Positions 55,201 through 63,354 of a stretch of DNA of 64,000 nt are shown here, one piece after another. Location of the stretch: the NCBI RefSeq assembly GCF_009676955.1, contig NZ_CP045696.1, positions 806,001-870,000 of the forward strand, given 5' to 3'. Source of the DNA: Sodaliphilus pleomorphus (GTDB lineage: Bacteria; Bacteroidota; Bacteroidia; Bacteroidales; Muribaculaceae). A program made the translations under genes and the position numbers. Position 1 is the first letter of the stretch. Each line of letters starts with the position of its first letter. The notes below the pieces were generated by a model. It saw only the letters and a list, made by a program, of their open reading frames with translations, was not told the origin of the DNA and did no database searches.

Positions 55201-55929
55201 GAGGCAATTGCCCTCAACCACAACACCTACACCCTGGACAAGGGCGGCGACCAACTGCAACTCACAGCCACCGTTACTCCCGCCAATGCTGCCGACAAGA
55301 GCGTGACCTGGAGCTCGAGCGACGAGACCGTGGCCACGGTCGACGCCAACGGCCTGGTGACCACCAAGGCTCAAGAGAAGAACACGGTGACCATCTATGC
55401 CGTGAGCAACGCAGTGCCCACCCTCAAGGACAGCTGCGTGATCACCATCACCAACCCCACCGCAGCAGTATTCCCCGAGTCGATATCGCTCAACATCACC
55501 GAGTACACTGCCGAGCGCAACGGCGGCACACTGCAACTCGTGGCCACTGTCCTGCCCGAGAACACGACCAACAAGCACGTGACTTGGAGCTCGAGCAATG
55601 ACTATGCCACCGTCGATGCCAATGGCTTGGTGACCATCAAGTCGCTCATCGCCGGCGTGAAGGGTCTCAACGCCGAGGGTACAGCCCCATCGGTGACCAT
55701 CACTGCTACCAGCGTTGCCAACCCGGCACTCAGCGCAACCTGCGTAATCACCTACTCGCAGGAGACTGGCGTCGACAACGTGACAGCCAGCAAGACGGTG
55801 AAGAGCGTGCGCTACTACAATGCCGCAGGCATGGAGAGCGACAAGGCATTTGACGGCATCAACATGGTTGTGACCTACTACACCGACGGCACCAAGAGCG
55901 TGTCGAAGGGTGTGTACACGACCAAATAA
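52297..55929 (+). CDS. BspA-like leucine-rich repeat surface protein with Ig-like domains
   Basis: 1210 residues. Signal peptide ends near VLEAAT. A BspA/LRR_5 region (about 60-590) has repeats such as IGASAFQGCTSLKSIALPE and ITSIGGSAFKNSALAG. A middle part (about 600-960) has propeller-like strands (NRIYVADAGEKF, NTIYISDRNVGV). Two bacterial Ig-like (Big_2) domains follow at about 965-1055 and 1060-1165, each with VTWSSS and VDANGLV. BspA proteins of oral and gut Bacteroidetes bind host matrix and other bacteria. A strong terminator follows. Confidence 0.9.
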   Translation: MKRITHSWLRALALSMAGLLAVPVLEAATVVHDGINYTTSGTKATVKRYNFVSGGDTAYYKGDIVIPETFTEGGKTYTVVAVGANAFVDCKELTSLSLPNTCVDISRNAFKGCSSLKNDPVPSTAKTIGNAYLQGCSSITEVTVPAGVKGTFVSQNWEGMTSLKKITFADSSTPFKMNLLAFTTDVTKASEDPIEEIYFGRDIDASLYANNQQPFHNMKYLKKVTFGGSATAISGTMLLGCTALETVEFAQGNKIASIGASAFQGCTSLKSIALPEAVKTVEASTFANCSSLNSVTLGSAVTSIGESAFQGTALTGIALPATITSIGGSAFKNSALAGEFTLPSGLTALGSEALAGTALTGVVIPASLASIGDAALAPIATLAKIEVDGGNTAFKLENGVLLSADGTRLLVTTHEKAGMPESYSNATVTSIDKYGLAYAPFKTVALPALTKIGDYGFAQSKLESFTLESNVTVGLNVFNGSALKSVVIAEGRNEISQGLFANCQSLTSVKLPNSATNMMKNCFDKCTSLKEMEIPANVNYMEPGSVPSTIQTLRVLNVNTPALAAGTFTADQSGVTCKVAENSVSAYKKASQWSYLNIVGDPSISGVASNLGCPTGLYFATADGKLMYKDESGNVVDTKFATGAHAFTLQSYKNRIYVADAGEKFTYQTPDSPLGDGQLFYVNKSGDYFYRVTVLNNVGYKPSEDPFSMSIDSASNTIYISDRNVGVHKLNADTTGLYGSQPFLFQNQYLPYYNDQISWGSITGAFQKDSKGIYWMTKKFNGLGLLRFTDADIYPDGGAGKTQHFKCVFKDALIKTAYLDEKNGYYYMFVQKDPYGAVPGVYRIALSKLEKADGSDADGVEDLKIADCQLIDNSPVKVDGTPDSGENSNIAQINGDGTNVFWGYVAPATDAEAIAGSVKLDATNPLHKSGIKTIKSADATPVVTFAVEGVEAYGVCGATYVAPPVVLPEAIALNHNTYTLDKGGDQLQLTATVTPANAADKSVTWSSSDETVATVDANGLVTTKAQEKNTVTIYAVSNAVPTLKDSCVITITNPTAAVFPESISLNITEYTAERNGGTLQLVATVLPENTTNKHVTWSSSNDYATVDANGLVTIKSLIAGVKGLNAEGTAPSVTITATSVANPALSATCVITYSQETGVDNVTASKTVKSVRYYNAAGMESDKAFDGINMVVTYYTDGTKSVSKGVYTTK

Positions 55930-55985
55930 ACCAAGCACCTCGGGCTCAAGCGATCCTGAGATGCAATAAACACAACACTCAACAA

Positions 55986-56040
55986 GAAGGGTGGCTTCAC
56001 CTCTCGCCAAGAGAGCGCGCAAGCCACCCTTCTCATTTTG
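55986..56040 (+). terminator. Intrinsic terminator after the leucine-rich protein
   Basis: Perfect 12-bp stem GAAGGGTGGCTT / AAGCCACCCTTC (55986-55997 and 56021-56032), 23-nt loop, then TCATTTTG. Confidence 0.7.
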
Positions 56041-56071
56041 CGCTTCGACAGCGGGCAAGAGCCACAAGCAA

Positions 56072-56106
56072 GCCCTGCCCAGCATGAGTCGCATGCCTGG
56101 ACAGGG
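56072..56106 (-). terminator. Stem-loop after the secreted protein gene at 56154
   Basis: Imperfect stem CCCTGCCCAGCATG / CATGCCTGGACAGGG (about 56072-56106) on the minus-strand side, 48 bp beyond that gene's stop. No T-tract. Confidence 0.4.
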
Positions 56107-56153
56107 CCCCTAAGTGCTAATTGCAGCTTGGGCAAGAGCCCACGGCGCGGGTT

Positions 56154-56888
56154 CTACTTCTTCACCTTCACGCCGTCGATGATGTAGACGCCTGCATCGA
56201 GCGAGCTCACGGGCGCATCGATGCGCTGGCCGCCCAGCGTGTATATGGTGTGGCGGCCACTGGAGGGCGTTGCCACATTCACATCATTGACACCAGTCTC
56301 GACCACGTCGATTGTTGCCTTGTCGGCCTTGAAGTCGTCGAGCTGCACCTGATTGGCCCACACGCCCACACGGGTGTTTTGGGGCACATTGGCGACTTGA
56401 ACCTTCACAAACTTGTCGGTCGACAGTTCCTCGGCGGGAGTGCCAGTGAGTTCGGTGCCTATATCCCAGCTGTCGCCATTGGGAGTGACCACGTAAAATT
56501 TCACCGAGCCCCAAGTGAAATACTTCTTCACCATGATGCTGATGTTGCCTTCAACGGGCGGAGTGACGAGCATGTCCTCTTTGGCGATGTCGCCAAAGTC
56601 CTCGTCATACTCTACCGTGTTCCACACATAGAGGCAAGCGCTGTTGTCGACACCGTCGTTGGCCATGAAGCGGTACACCGGGTAGGTGCCGAGGCCGCCG
56701 TCGTCGAGCACGTGCCCCCAGTTGGCCGGAGCTGCGGTCTCCGACACGTAGTTGCCATTGGAGTCGAGAGTGCCATAGGCCTCGTTGAAGTCGTAGGTGT
56801 AGTTTTCAACGACCTTGGTAGCAGCATTTACACACACTTGAGTTGCAGCAATCATCGTTGCTGCCGAAAGGAATAAAAATTTTTTCAT
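56154..56888 (-). CDS. Secreted protein with choice-of-anchor-like beta domain and C-terminal tail
   Basis: 244 residues from the ATG at 56888, which gives a signal peptide (MKKFLFLSAATMIAATQVCV, cleavage near NAA). The longer upstream frame runs through the neighbouring gene in another frame and is not used. The body is beta-rich with aromatic pairs (YDFNEAYGTLDSNGNYV, YPVYRFMANDGVDNSACLYVW in two parts), like carbohydrate-binding jelly rolls, but I cannot assign a family. The tail is TIYTLGGQRID ... GVYIIDGVKVKK. Confidence 0.75.
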   Translation of the reverse strand: MKKFLFLSAATMIAATQVCVNAATKVVENYTYDFNEAYGTLDSNGNYVSETAAPANWGHVLDDGGLGTYPVYRFMANDGVDNSACLYVWNTVEYDEDFGDIAKEDMLVTPPVEGNISIMVKKYFTWGSVKFYVVTPNGDSWDIGTELTGTPAEELSTDKFVKVQVANVPQNTRVGVWANQVQLDDFKADKATIDVVETGVNDVNVATPSSGRHTIYTLGGQRIDAPVSSLDAGVYIIDGVKVKK

Positions 56889-56983
56889 AGTGTTGATAAT
56901 TTTAGGATTGCATGTGAAACACATGTTATAGATATATATAATACATAATATAAAAAAACTCTGGCTTGGAGCAGGAGGCGGCG

Positions 56984-57369
56984 TCAACGGCTCAATTTCA
57001 CCTTCTTGCCATTGTGGATGTAGATTGTGCCCCGAGCAGGTGCAGTCACCCGCCGGCCATTGAGGTCGTAGTAGGCACCATCGGCGGCAACAGCAGTCGT
57101 CTTCACCCCGCCCACGCCAGTCGAAGTGGTGGGAATGTTGACAAACTTGCGTGCCTGGGCGCTGAAACCAGCCTCGTTGCGCGTGAGCACAATTTGAGCA
57201 GGGTGAAGGCCGTGTCGGCAGCCGAGGCGTCGAGTGCGTACATGCCGCTGGGGCGGTCGGTGCTGGTGCTCCAGATGCTGCACCATATCTCTTGGGCACG
57301 CACATGGGTGCTGCCGGCAATGAGAGCAATGAATACAATGAACGGCAAACGAGTGGAGGAGTGATTCAT
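56984..57369 (-). pseudogene. Frameshifted small secreted protein gene
   Basis: The ATG at 57369 opens a signal peptide (MNHSSTRLPFIVFIALIAGS) and about 60 residues up to a point near 57190-57200, after which that frame soon loses sense. A second minus-strand frame continues to 56984 with LTRNEAGFSAQARKFVNI and a complete C-terminal tail (YYDLNGRRV ... IYIHNGKKVKLSR). The halves join only with a one-base shift near ACCCTGCTCAAATTG. The span of 386 bp is not a multiple of three. It could be a pseudogene, a sequencing error or phase variation; no homopolymer is obvious at the site. Confidence 0.7.
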
Positions 57370-57415
57370 AAGATTGGTTGGGAATAAAAGTCAGTCTAAA
57401 AAAAATTGCTTGTCG

Positions 57416-57475
57416 CAAAAAAAAGCGAAACGCTGCAATGCGACATCCCAAAAGGAGATAGATTGCAGTGTTTCG
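57416..57475 (-). terminator. Intrinsic terminator of the HU gene
   Basis: Stem CGAAACGCTGCAAT / ATTGCAGTGTTTCG with one mismatch (57426-57439 and 57462-57475). On the minus strand it is followed by CTTTTTTTT (57425-57417). It lies 79 bp past the HU stop. Confidence 0.85.
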
Positions 57476-57553
57476 TTTTATGGAGCTTAAAACTTACAGA
57501 CTCTCTTCTTGAGCGTTGCCAGGCAACGGCTGGGTGGAAAAAGGGAGCAGTCT

Positions 57554-57826
57554 TTATTTCACCTTCTCGGTGAGCTCGGCACCAGCTTTGAACTTCACTA
57601 CCTTCTTGGCAGGGATTTCGATTTTCTGCTTGGTTGCGGGGTTGATGCCCGTGCGAGCAGCCTTCTCTTGCACTGCGAAAGTGCCGAAGCCTATGAGAGC
57701 CACCTTGTCGCCCTTGGCCAGCGCTTCTTCTACTGCCTCGATGCCGGCTTTGAGAGCCTTGGTTGCATCAACTTTACTCAATCCTGCTTTTGCAACGATA
57801 GCGTTGATTAATTCTGTCTTGTTCAT
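57554..57826 (-). CDS. HU family DNA-binding protein
   Basis: 90 residues from the ATG at 57826, the standard HU length. It is a dimeric nucleoid protein that bends DNA. The family pattern is clear: MNKTELINAIVAKAGLSK at the start, GDKVALIGFGTFAV near 38 and the arm ARTGINPATKQKIEIPA near 56. A consensus promoter lies about 55 nt upstream and a strong terminator follows, so it is monocistronic. Confidence 0.97.
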   Translation of the reverse strand: MNKTELINAIVAKAGLSKVDATKALKAGIEAVEEALAKGDKVALIGFGTFAVQEKAARTGINPATKQKIEIPAKKVVKFKAGAELTEKVK

Positions 57827-57880
57827 AACAATTTGCTTTTTTTTAATGTTATTATTATAGTTTCTAGGCATTTATTTGCG

Positions 57881-57911
57881 CAAATATAGACAAAGAGAAA
57901 AATAAAACAAA
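57881..57911 (-). promoter_or_regulatory. HU gene promoter
   Basis: Minus strand TTTG (57911-57908), 19 nt, TATATTTG (57888-57881). Exact consensus. Confidence 0.8.
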
Positions 57912-57993
57912 AAATTTTGCACAAAAATTTTAAATTTTACCGAAAAATGGGCGTTTTAGGGATAATTAATAGCAAAAGAAGAGCTATTTTCAT

Positions 57994-58001
57994 TACATTT
58001 G
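57994..58001 (+). promoter_or_regulatory. -7 element of the rhomboid operon
   Basis: TACATTTG, 64 nt before the first rhomboid start; divergent from the HU promoter. Confidence 0.5.
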
Positions 58002-58065
58002 CAGATAAAAACATCGACAAAACGCTTCGACAGCAAAACAGTATAAAAAGGAGAGAGAAAGAAAC

Positions 58066-58848
58066 ATGGCATCTTATCACTACAACAGAGGGTTCATCGA
58101 CTCGATTCCGCCTGTAACCAAAAACCTGCTCATCATCAATGTGCTCGTGTGGGTGGCCACCTTCGTGCTCAAGGGCAAGGGGGTGGACCTGGACCTGTAC
58201 CTGGGGTTGCACTTCTGGAAAGGCAGCGACTTCGGACTGTGGCAGTTTGTGACCTACATGTTCATGCACGACACGAGCAGCTTGGGCTCGGGATTTACCC
58301 ACATTTTCTTCAACATGTTTTCGTTGTGGATGTTTGGCCGCATTCTCGAGCCAGTGATGGGACGCAACCGCTACCTCACCTACTATGTCGTGTGCGGCTT
58401 GGGCGCAGCACTGGTGCAGGAGCTTGTGTGGCAATTCACCTGGCCTGCCGTGGCAGCCGGCATGTTCAGCTACGGCGGCGTGGCGGGCGTCACCACAGCG
58501 CAGTTGCAGCAAGCCATAGCCACAGGCGCAATACCTGCCTCGATGCTCAACCAGTGTTTCAATGCCTTTGTCACCATCGGGGCCTCGGGCGCAGTGTTTG
58601 GCATTCTGCTGGCCTTCGGCATGCTATTTCCCAACATGCCGCTCTACATCATCCCCTTCCCGTTCCCCATCAAGGCCAAATGGATGGTGATAGGGTACGG
58701 GCTGGTGGAGCTGGCCTTCGGCGTTACGGGCGAGGTCACCAGCGTGGCCCACTTTGCCCACCTGGGCGGCATGCTGTTTGGCTTCCTGCTCTTGCTGTAC
58801 TGGAGAAAAACAAAACACATGGGGCGCGGATATGAGTATATGGACTGA
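58066..58848 (+). CDS. Rhomboid intramembrane serine protease
   Basis: 260 residues, six or more transmembrane segments. The catalytic dyad is Ser174 (IGASGAVFG) and His232 (HFAHLGGML). The loop-1 region after TM1 ends FVTYMFMHD and the HIFFNMFSLWMFG motif at 79-91 is typical. It cleaves membrane proteins within the bilayer; targets are unknown. First of three tightly linked genes; its end overlaps the second rhomboid start by 17 bp. Confidence 0.94.
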   Translation: MASYHYNRGFIDSIPPVTKNLLIINVLVWVATFVLKGKGVDLDLYLGLHFWKGSDFGLWQFVTYMFMHDTSSLGSGFTHIFFNMFSLWMFGRILEPVMGRNRYLTYYVVCGLGAALVQELVWQFTWPAVAAGMFSYGGVAGVTTAQLQQAIATGAIPASMLNQCFNAFVTIGASGAVFGILLAFGMLFPNMPLYIIPFPFPIKAKWMVIGYGLVELAFGVTGEVTSVAHFAHLGGMLFGFLLLLYWRKTKHMGRGYEYMD

Positions 58849-59722
58849 CATCTCGTCGCGCTACCGTCGCGCCACACCGCTGCTGCGGCTGGTGTATATC
58901 GACGTGGGGCTCTTCCTGGCCCTGCGCGTTGTAGCGCTTGTGGGCGTGCTCATGGGTGTGCCTGCCGAGCAGCTCATCAAGTGGGTGGAGATGCCCTCGA
59001 CCCTTGAGGGTCTGGCCCGCCAGCCATGGACGGCCGTGAGCTACATGTTTTTCCACTACGACGTGTTGCACATCTTGTTCAACATGCTGTGGCTATACTG
59101 GCTGGGACGCATCTTTCTGGAATATTTCAACTCCAAGCAGCTCGTGGGGCTCTACCTCATGGGCGGACTGGGCGGCGGCGCCCTCTACCTGGCGGCCTAT
59201 GCCACCCTGCCCTACTTTGCCCACCAGCCGGCCACGGCCTATCTCATAGGGGCATCGGCCTCGATACTTGCCATTGTGGTTGCAGTGGCAGTCTATGCCC
59301 CCGACTACCGCATAGGGCTGCTCATGCTGGGCGACATCTCGCTCAAGTGGGTGGCCATCATCACCATTGTGATCCTGATGCTGGGCACCGGCGAGGCGCA
59401 AATGGGGGCGCAGGCAGCTCACCTGGGTGGGGCCCTCGTGGGAGTGGCCTACGGCCTTGCCATGCGGCGCGGCCACGACATCACCGCGTGGCTCAATGCC
59501 TGCCTCGACTCCATGGCAGGCCTCTTCAAGCGCCGCCGGGGGCCAGGGCGGCCCACAGGCGGAAGGGCCTTTCACTACCAGGCCAACAGGGCTGCGGCAC
59601 CGTCGCCCCAAGGGCCCAGCGAGGCCGAGATCGATGCCATTCTCGACAAGCTCAAGCGCTCGGGCTACGGCGCACTGAGCGACAAGGAAAAGGAGACCCT
59701 CTTCAAGGCATCGTCCAACTAA
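58832..59722 (+). CDS. Second rhomboid protease with C-terminal soluble domain
   Basis: 296 residues from the ATG at 58832, overlapping the preceding gene. Catalytic Ser142 (LIGASASILA) and His197 (QAAHLGGALVG), with HILFNMLWLYWLG at 80-92. After the last membrane segment a basic linker leads to a C-terminal segment EAEIDAILDKLKRSGYGALS that recurs in Bacteroidetes rhomboids (DUF6576-like). Low identity to the first rhomboid means an old duplication or a distinct subfamily. Confidence 0.93.
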   Translation: MSIWTDISSRYRRATPLLRLVYIDVGLFLALRVVALVGVLMGVPAEQLIKWVEMPSTLEGLARQPWTAVSYMFFHYDVLHILFNMLWLYWLGRIFLEYFNSKQLVGLYLMGGLGGGALYLAAYATLPYFAHQPATAYLIGASASILAIVVAVAVYAPDYRIGLLMLGDISLKWVAIITIVILMLGTGEAQMGAQAAHLGGALVGVAYGLAMRRGHDITAWLNACLDSMAGLFKRRRGPGRPTGGRAFHYQANRAAAPSPQGPSEAEIDAILDKLKRSGYGALSDKEKETLFKASSN

Positions 59723-59748
59723 AAGAGCTACGACTGAAGTCAACCTGT

Positions 59749-59766
59749 CATCATCATCATCATCAT
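59749..59766 (+). repeat. CAT trinucleotide repeat, six units, before a start codon
   Basis: Six perfect CAT units end 2 bp before the ATG at 59769, within the translation-initiation region. Slippage would change spacing by multiples of three without touching the coding frame. Confidence 0.8.
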
Positions 59767-59768
59767 CT

Positions 59769-60938
59769 ATGCACATCAACCGGAAGTCATATCGCATCAA
59801 GCATCTCGCCATAGGCATAGGCATCGTCATGACCTTCATGCTTGCGGTGCTGCTGGTCTTTGCGGCCTACGGCGGTCACATCGACCCCGAGCGGGGCACA
59901 GTCTTCGCCCTGGCCACGCTTGCCTTCCCGTTTGTGTTTATCGTGTCGCTCATGGCGGCCTTGCTGTGGATTATCGTGGGCCAGTGGCGCGTGTCGCTGC
60001 TGCTGTTTCTGGCCATGGGGCTGTCGTGGCCCACGGTGCGGGTGATAAGCCCGTTCAACATAAGCACCCACAAGCCCACAGCCAAGCAAGACTCGACGAT
60101 GTTTAAGGTGCTCACATTCAACGTCATGAACTTCAACGTGATGAAGGTGGGCGACGACAGTGTGGGCAACAAACAGGGCCAGGCCACCGTGAACTACATC
60201 CTCAACCAGGATGCCGACGTGGTGCTGCTGCAAGAAGCCTCGCTCAACGCCGACTACAACGACTTGAAGCTCATGAAGCCCTACATGAAGGAGATAAAGA
60301 AGAAATATCCCTACCGTGACCACGGGTATCACGACCAGATAATATGGTCGAAGCACCCCTACACCAAGGTCGAAGACCCGGCGGTGAAAGAGGGCTTTGC
60401 CGCGCCCGACGACCCGGTGAACAGCTACCACTTCTATGCCCGGGCCTTCGATGTGCTGGTGCCTGGCCACACGGTGCGCATCTTCAACATCCACCTCAAC
60501 TCGATAGGGCTCTCGCTCGACGACCGCAAGGCCTTTGTCGAGATGACCGACTTCAAGACCGAAGGCTCTCGCGAGCGGCTCAAGCGGGTGCGCTACACGC
60601 TGATAGGCAAACTGGGGCTCGCCTTCCGCAAGCATGCCCAGCAGGCGCGCATCATACGCGAGGTGATTGACCAAAGCGACGAGAACGTGATCGTGTGCGG
60701 CGACTTCAACGACACGCCCCAGTCGTTTGCCTATCGCACCGTGCGCGGCAGCGACATGCACGATGCGTGGATGGAGTGCGGCTTCGGTCCCACCTACACC
60801 TTCCACGGCAGCCGCCTGTATTTCAAAATCGACCAGGTGCTTTACCGCGGCGACATGATTGCAACCTCGTGCCACCGCGACCGGGCCGGCTCAAGCGACC
60901 ACTACCCGCTGGTGACCACCTTTGTGTGGAAAAACTGA
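59769..60938 (+). CDS. Endonuclease/exonuclease/phosphatase family membrane protein
   Basis: 389 residues. Three transmembrane segments at the N-terminus (about 12-34, 45-67, 73-88) precede an EEP domain with the metal and catalytic motifs LTFNVMNFN near 113, LLQEAS near 154, NIHLNS near 241, GDFNDTPQS near 314 and SSDHYPLVTTF near 378. The substrate may be a lipid head group or nucleotide at the membrane. It completes the rhomboid-rhomboid-EEP unit common in Bacteroidales. Confidence 0.9.
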   Translation: MHINRKSYRIKHLAIGIGIVMTFMLAVLLVFAAYGGHIDPERGTVFALATLAFPFVFIVSLMAALLWIIVGQWRVSLLLFLAMGLSWPTVRVISPFNISTHKPTAKQDSTMFKVLTFNVMNFNVMKVGDDSVGNKQGQATVNYILNQDADVVLLQEASLNADYNDLKLMKPYMKEIKKKYPYRDHGYHDQIIWSKHPYTKVEDPAVKEGFAAPDDPVNSYHFYARAFDVLVPGHTVRIFNIHLNSIGLSLDDRKAFVEMTDFKTEGSRERLKRVRYTLIGKLGLAFRKHAQQARIIREVIDQSDENVIVCGDFNDTPQSFAYRTVRGSDMHDAWMECGFGPTYTFHGSRLYFKIDQVLYRGDMIATSCHRDRAGSSDHYPLVTTFVWKN

Positions 60939-61007
60939 GCCGCTGCAAGAATAGTCACACACACACTATATCAATAAATACAAATTAATCTTAAAGCAAC
61001 GCTGATT

Positions 61008-63131
61008 ATGAAGAAAGTATTATTATCACTCCTGGCCATAGGGTGCCTTGCAACAGGCGCCGCCGGGGCAAACAAAACCAACGTGAAACAGCATCAAAAT
61101 CCATTCTTGAAACCCTATACCACACAGTATGGGATTCCACCCTTTGAGAAAATCACCCTCGACGACTACATTCCCGCCATCAAAGCCGGCATCGAGCAGC
61201 AAAACCAAGAGATAGCCGCCATCGTGGCCAGCAAGAAGACGCCCGACTTTGAAAACACGGTGCTCGCACTCGACAACTGCGGCGAGATACTGAGCCGCGT
61301 GTCCTATGTGTTCTACGCCTTGAGCGAGAGCGACGCCACGCCCGAGATGCAGAAGCTCGCCGAGCAAGTGTCGCCCATGCTCACGGCACAGAGCGACGCC
61401 ATGTATATGAATCCCGGCCTCTTTGCCCGCGTCAAGGCTGTGCACGACAATGCCGATGCACTGAAGCTCGACAAGGCACAACGGCGCCTCACCGACAAGT
61501 ACTACAAGCGCTTTGTGCGCAACGGCGCCCTGCTCGACGCCGCCCACAAAGACACACTCAAAGCCATCAACAAGCGCCTGGCCTCGCTGCAACTCAACTT
61601 CACCCAAAACGTGATGCACGAGATTGCCAACAACCTGATTGTGGTCGACAGCAAGGAGCGTCTCTCGGGGCTGCCCCAGTCGACCATCGACGACGCCGCC
61701 AAGCTGGCCGGCGAGAAGGGCATGCCGGGCAAGTGGGTGTTTACCGCCTCGGGCGCAACCCGCCTGAGCGTGCTCACCAACGCCGACGACCGCGACCTGC
61801 GCAAGCAGATGTATGAGACCTACACCCACACGGCCAGCCGCGGCAATGCCTACGACAACAGCGCCATCATCAACGAGATCATGCAGCTGCGCCAGAAGAA
61901 AGCCAAGATGCTTGGCTTCAAGACCTTTGCCGACTATGCTGTCGACCCCTGGATGGCCAAGACCCCCGAGGCTGCCGAGAAGCTGCTCATGCAACTGTGG
62001 AAGCCCGCAGTGAAAAAGGTGGACGAGGAAGTGGCCGACATGCAGCGCTATGCCGACAGCCACGGTGGCAACTTCAAGATTGCCGCCTACGACTATTACT
62101 ACTATGCCGAGAAGGTGAAGAAAGAGAAATTCAACTTCAGCGAGGACCAGGTGCGCCCCTACTTTGTGCTCGACAGCGTGGTGAAAAACGGCATCTTCTA
62201 TGTCGCCAAGAAGCTCTACGGCCTCAACTTCAAGGTTATGCCCAAGGCGCCGAAGTACAACCCCGAGGTGACCGTGTATGACGTGACCGACAACAACGGC
62301 AAGCACGTGGCCGTGTTCATGACCGACTATTTCCCGCGTGCCACCAAGGCACAAGGCGCATGGATGAGCGAGCTCAACGCAGCCTACGACTTCGGCGGCA
62401 AGAGCGAACGCCCCATCATCTACAACGTGGCCAGCCTCACGCCTCCCACCAAAGACGCCCCCTCGCTGCTCACGCTCGACGAGGTAGAAACCGTGTTCCA
62501 CGAGTTTGGCCATGCCCTCAACGGCATGCTCACCCGCGCCCCCTACAAGGGACTTGAAGGCACCAACATCGACCGCGACATGGTGGAGCAGCCCTCGCAG
62601 ATGAACGAGAACTTCGCGCTCGTGCCCGAGGTGCTCAAGAACTATGCCAAGAATTACAAGACCGGCGAGGTGATACCGCAAAATCTCGTCGACAAGATCA
62701 TCGAGACCAGCAAGTTCAACCAGGGCTTCATGACCACCGAGCTGGTGGGCGCCGCCCTGCTCGACATCGAGTGGCACAAGCTCGACTTTGCCAAGGATAT
62801 CGACGTCAAGGCTTTTGAAAACTGGGTGTCGCGTCGCCTGGGCAAGCCCGAGGTGGTGGAATACCGCTATCGCAGCCCCTACTTCAAGCACATCTTCGAC
62901 AACGACCAGTACAGCTGCGGCTACTACACCTACCTGTGGAGCGAGGTGCTTGCAGCCGACGCTTGGAACCGCTTTGAGACCGAGGGCCCGCTCAACCCAG
63001 CCGTTGCGGCCGACTACATGCACTACATCCTGGAGCCAGGCGACACCGACGATGCCATGACGCTCTACAAGAAGTTCAGCGGCCACGAGCCCAACGCCGA
63101 CGCCCTGCTGCGCGCCCGCGGCCTCAAGTGA
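61008..63131 (+). CDS. dcp: M3 family peptidyl-dipeptidase, exported
   Basis: 707 residues. A signal peptide (about 1-21, ending AAGA) leads into the helical M3 fold; the zinc motif HEFGH starts at His498 (VFHEFGHALNGMLTR) with the third ligand Glu about 29 residues later (NIDRDMVEQPSQMNEN). Dcp removes C-terminal dipeptides. The opening NPFLKPYTTQYGIPPFEKIT matches the Dcp/OpdA subfamily. A terminator follows, so it is probably monocistronic. Confidence 0.93.
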   Translation: MKKVLLSLLAIGCLATGAAGANKTNVKQHQNPFLKPYTTQYGIPPFEKITLDDYIPAIKAGIEQQNQEIAAIVASKKTPDFENTVLALDNCGEILSRVSYVFYALSESDATPEMQKLAEQVSPMLTAQSDAMYMNPGLFARVKAVHDNADALKLDKAQRRLTDKYYKRFVRNGALLDAAHKDTLKAINKRLASLQLNFTQNVMHEIANNLIVVDSKERLSGLPQSTIDDAAKLAGEKGMPGKWVFTASGATRLSVLTNADDRDLRKQMYETYTHTASRGNAYDNSAIINEIMQLRQKKAKMLGFKTFADYAVDPWMAKTPEAAEKLLMQLWKPAVKKVDEEVADMQRYADSHGGNFKIAAYDYYYYAEKVKKEKFNFSEDQVRPYFVLDSVVKNGIFYVAKKLYGLNFKVMPKAPKYNPEVTVYDVTDNNGKHVAVFMTDYFPRATKAQGAWMSELNAAYDFGGKSERPIIYNVASLTPPTKDAPSLLTLDEVETVFHEFGHALNGMLTRAPYKGLEGTNIDRDMVEQPSQMNENFALVPEVLKNYAKNYKTGEVIPQNLVDKIIETSKFNQGFMTTELVGAALLDIEWHKLDFAKDIDVKAFENWVSRRLGKPEVVEYRYRSPYFKHIFDNDQYSCGYYTYLWSEVLAADAWNRFETEGPLNPAVAADYMHYILEPGDTDDAMTLYKKFSGHEPNADALLRARGLK

Positions 63132-63179
63132 GCACCGCACAGAGTGCCCCCCCTGCCGCATGACGACTCTCGCACCCAC

Positions 63180-63230
63180 AAGGTGCTGCAATAGGCAATT
63201 CACGTTGCACATTGCAGCACCTTTTCTTGA
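63180..63230 (+). terminator. Intrinsic terminator after the M3 peptidase
   Basis: Perfect 13-bp stem AAGGTGCTGCAAT / ATTGCAGCACCTT (63180-63192 and 63211-63223), then TTCTTGATT. Confidence 0.75.
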
Positions 63231-63278
63231 TTGCATGAGCCCGGGAGCCCTGCCCCTGCAGGGCACGGCAGCGCCGAT

Positions 63279-63309
63279 ATTGCCATGTGCGGTAATTTTT
63301 GTACCTTTG
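63279..63309 (+). promoter_or_regulatory. Promoter of the AspT/YidE-type transporter
   Basis: ATTG (63279-63282), 19 nt, TACCTTTG (63302-63309), 45 nt before the ATG at 63355. Confidence 0.65.
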
Positions 63310-63354
63310 CACAAATAAATAGCGCAATCAGTCACAATCAACACACTCATCTTT

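Noticed and set aside
56889..57338. Long upstream extension of the secreted protein at 56154
   Set aside because: The extension reads through the neighbouring frameshifted gene in another frame and lacks a signal peptide at its start; the ATG at 56888 gives a proper one.
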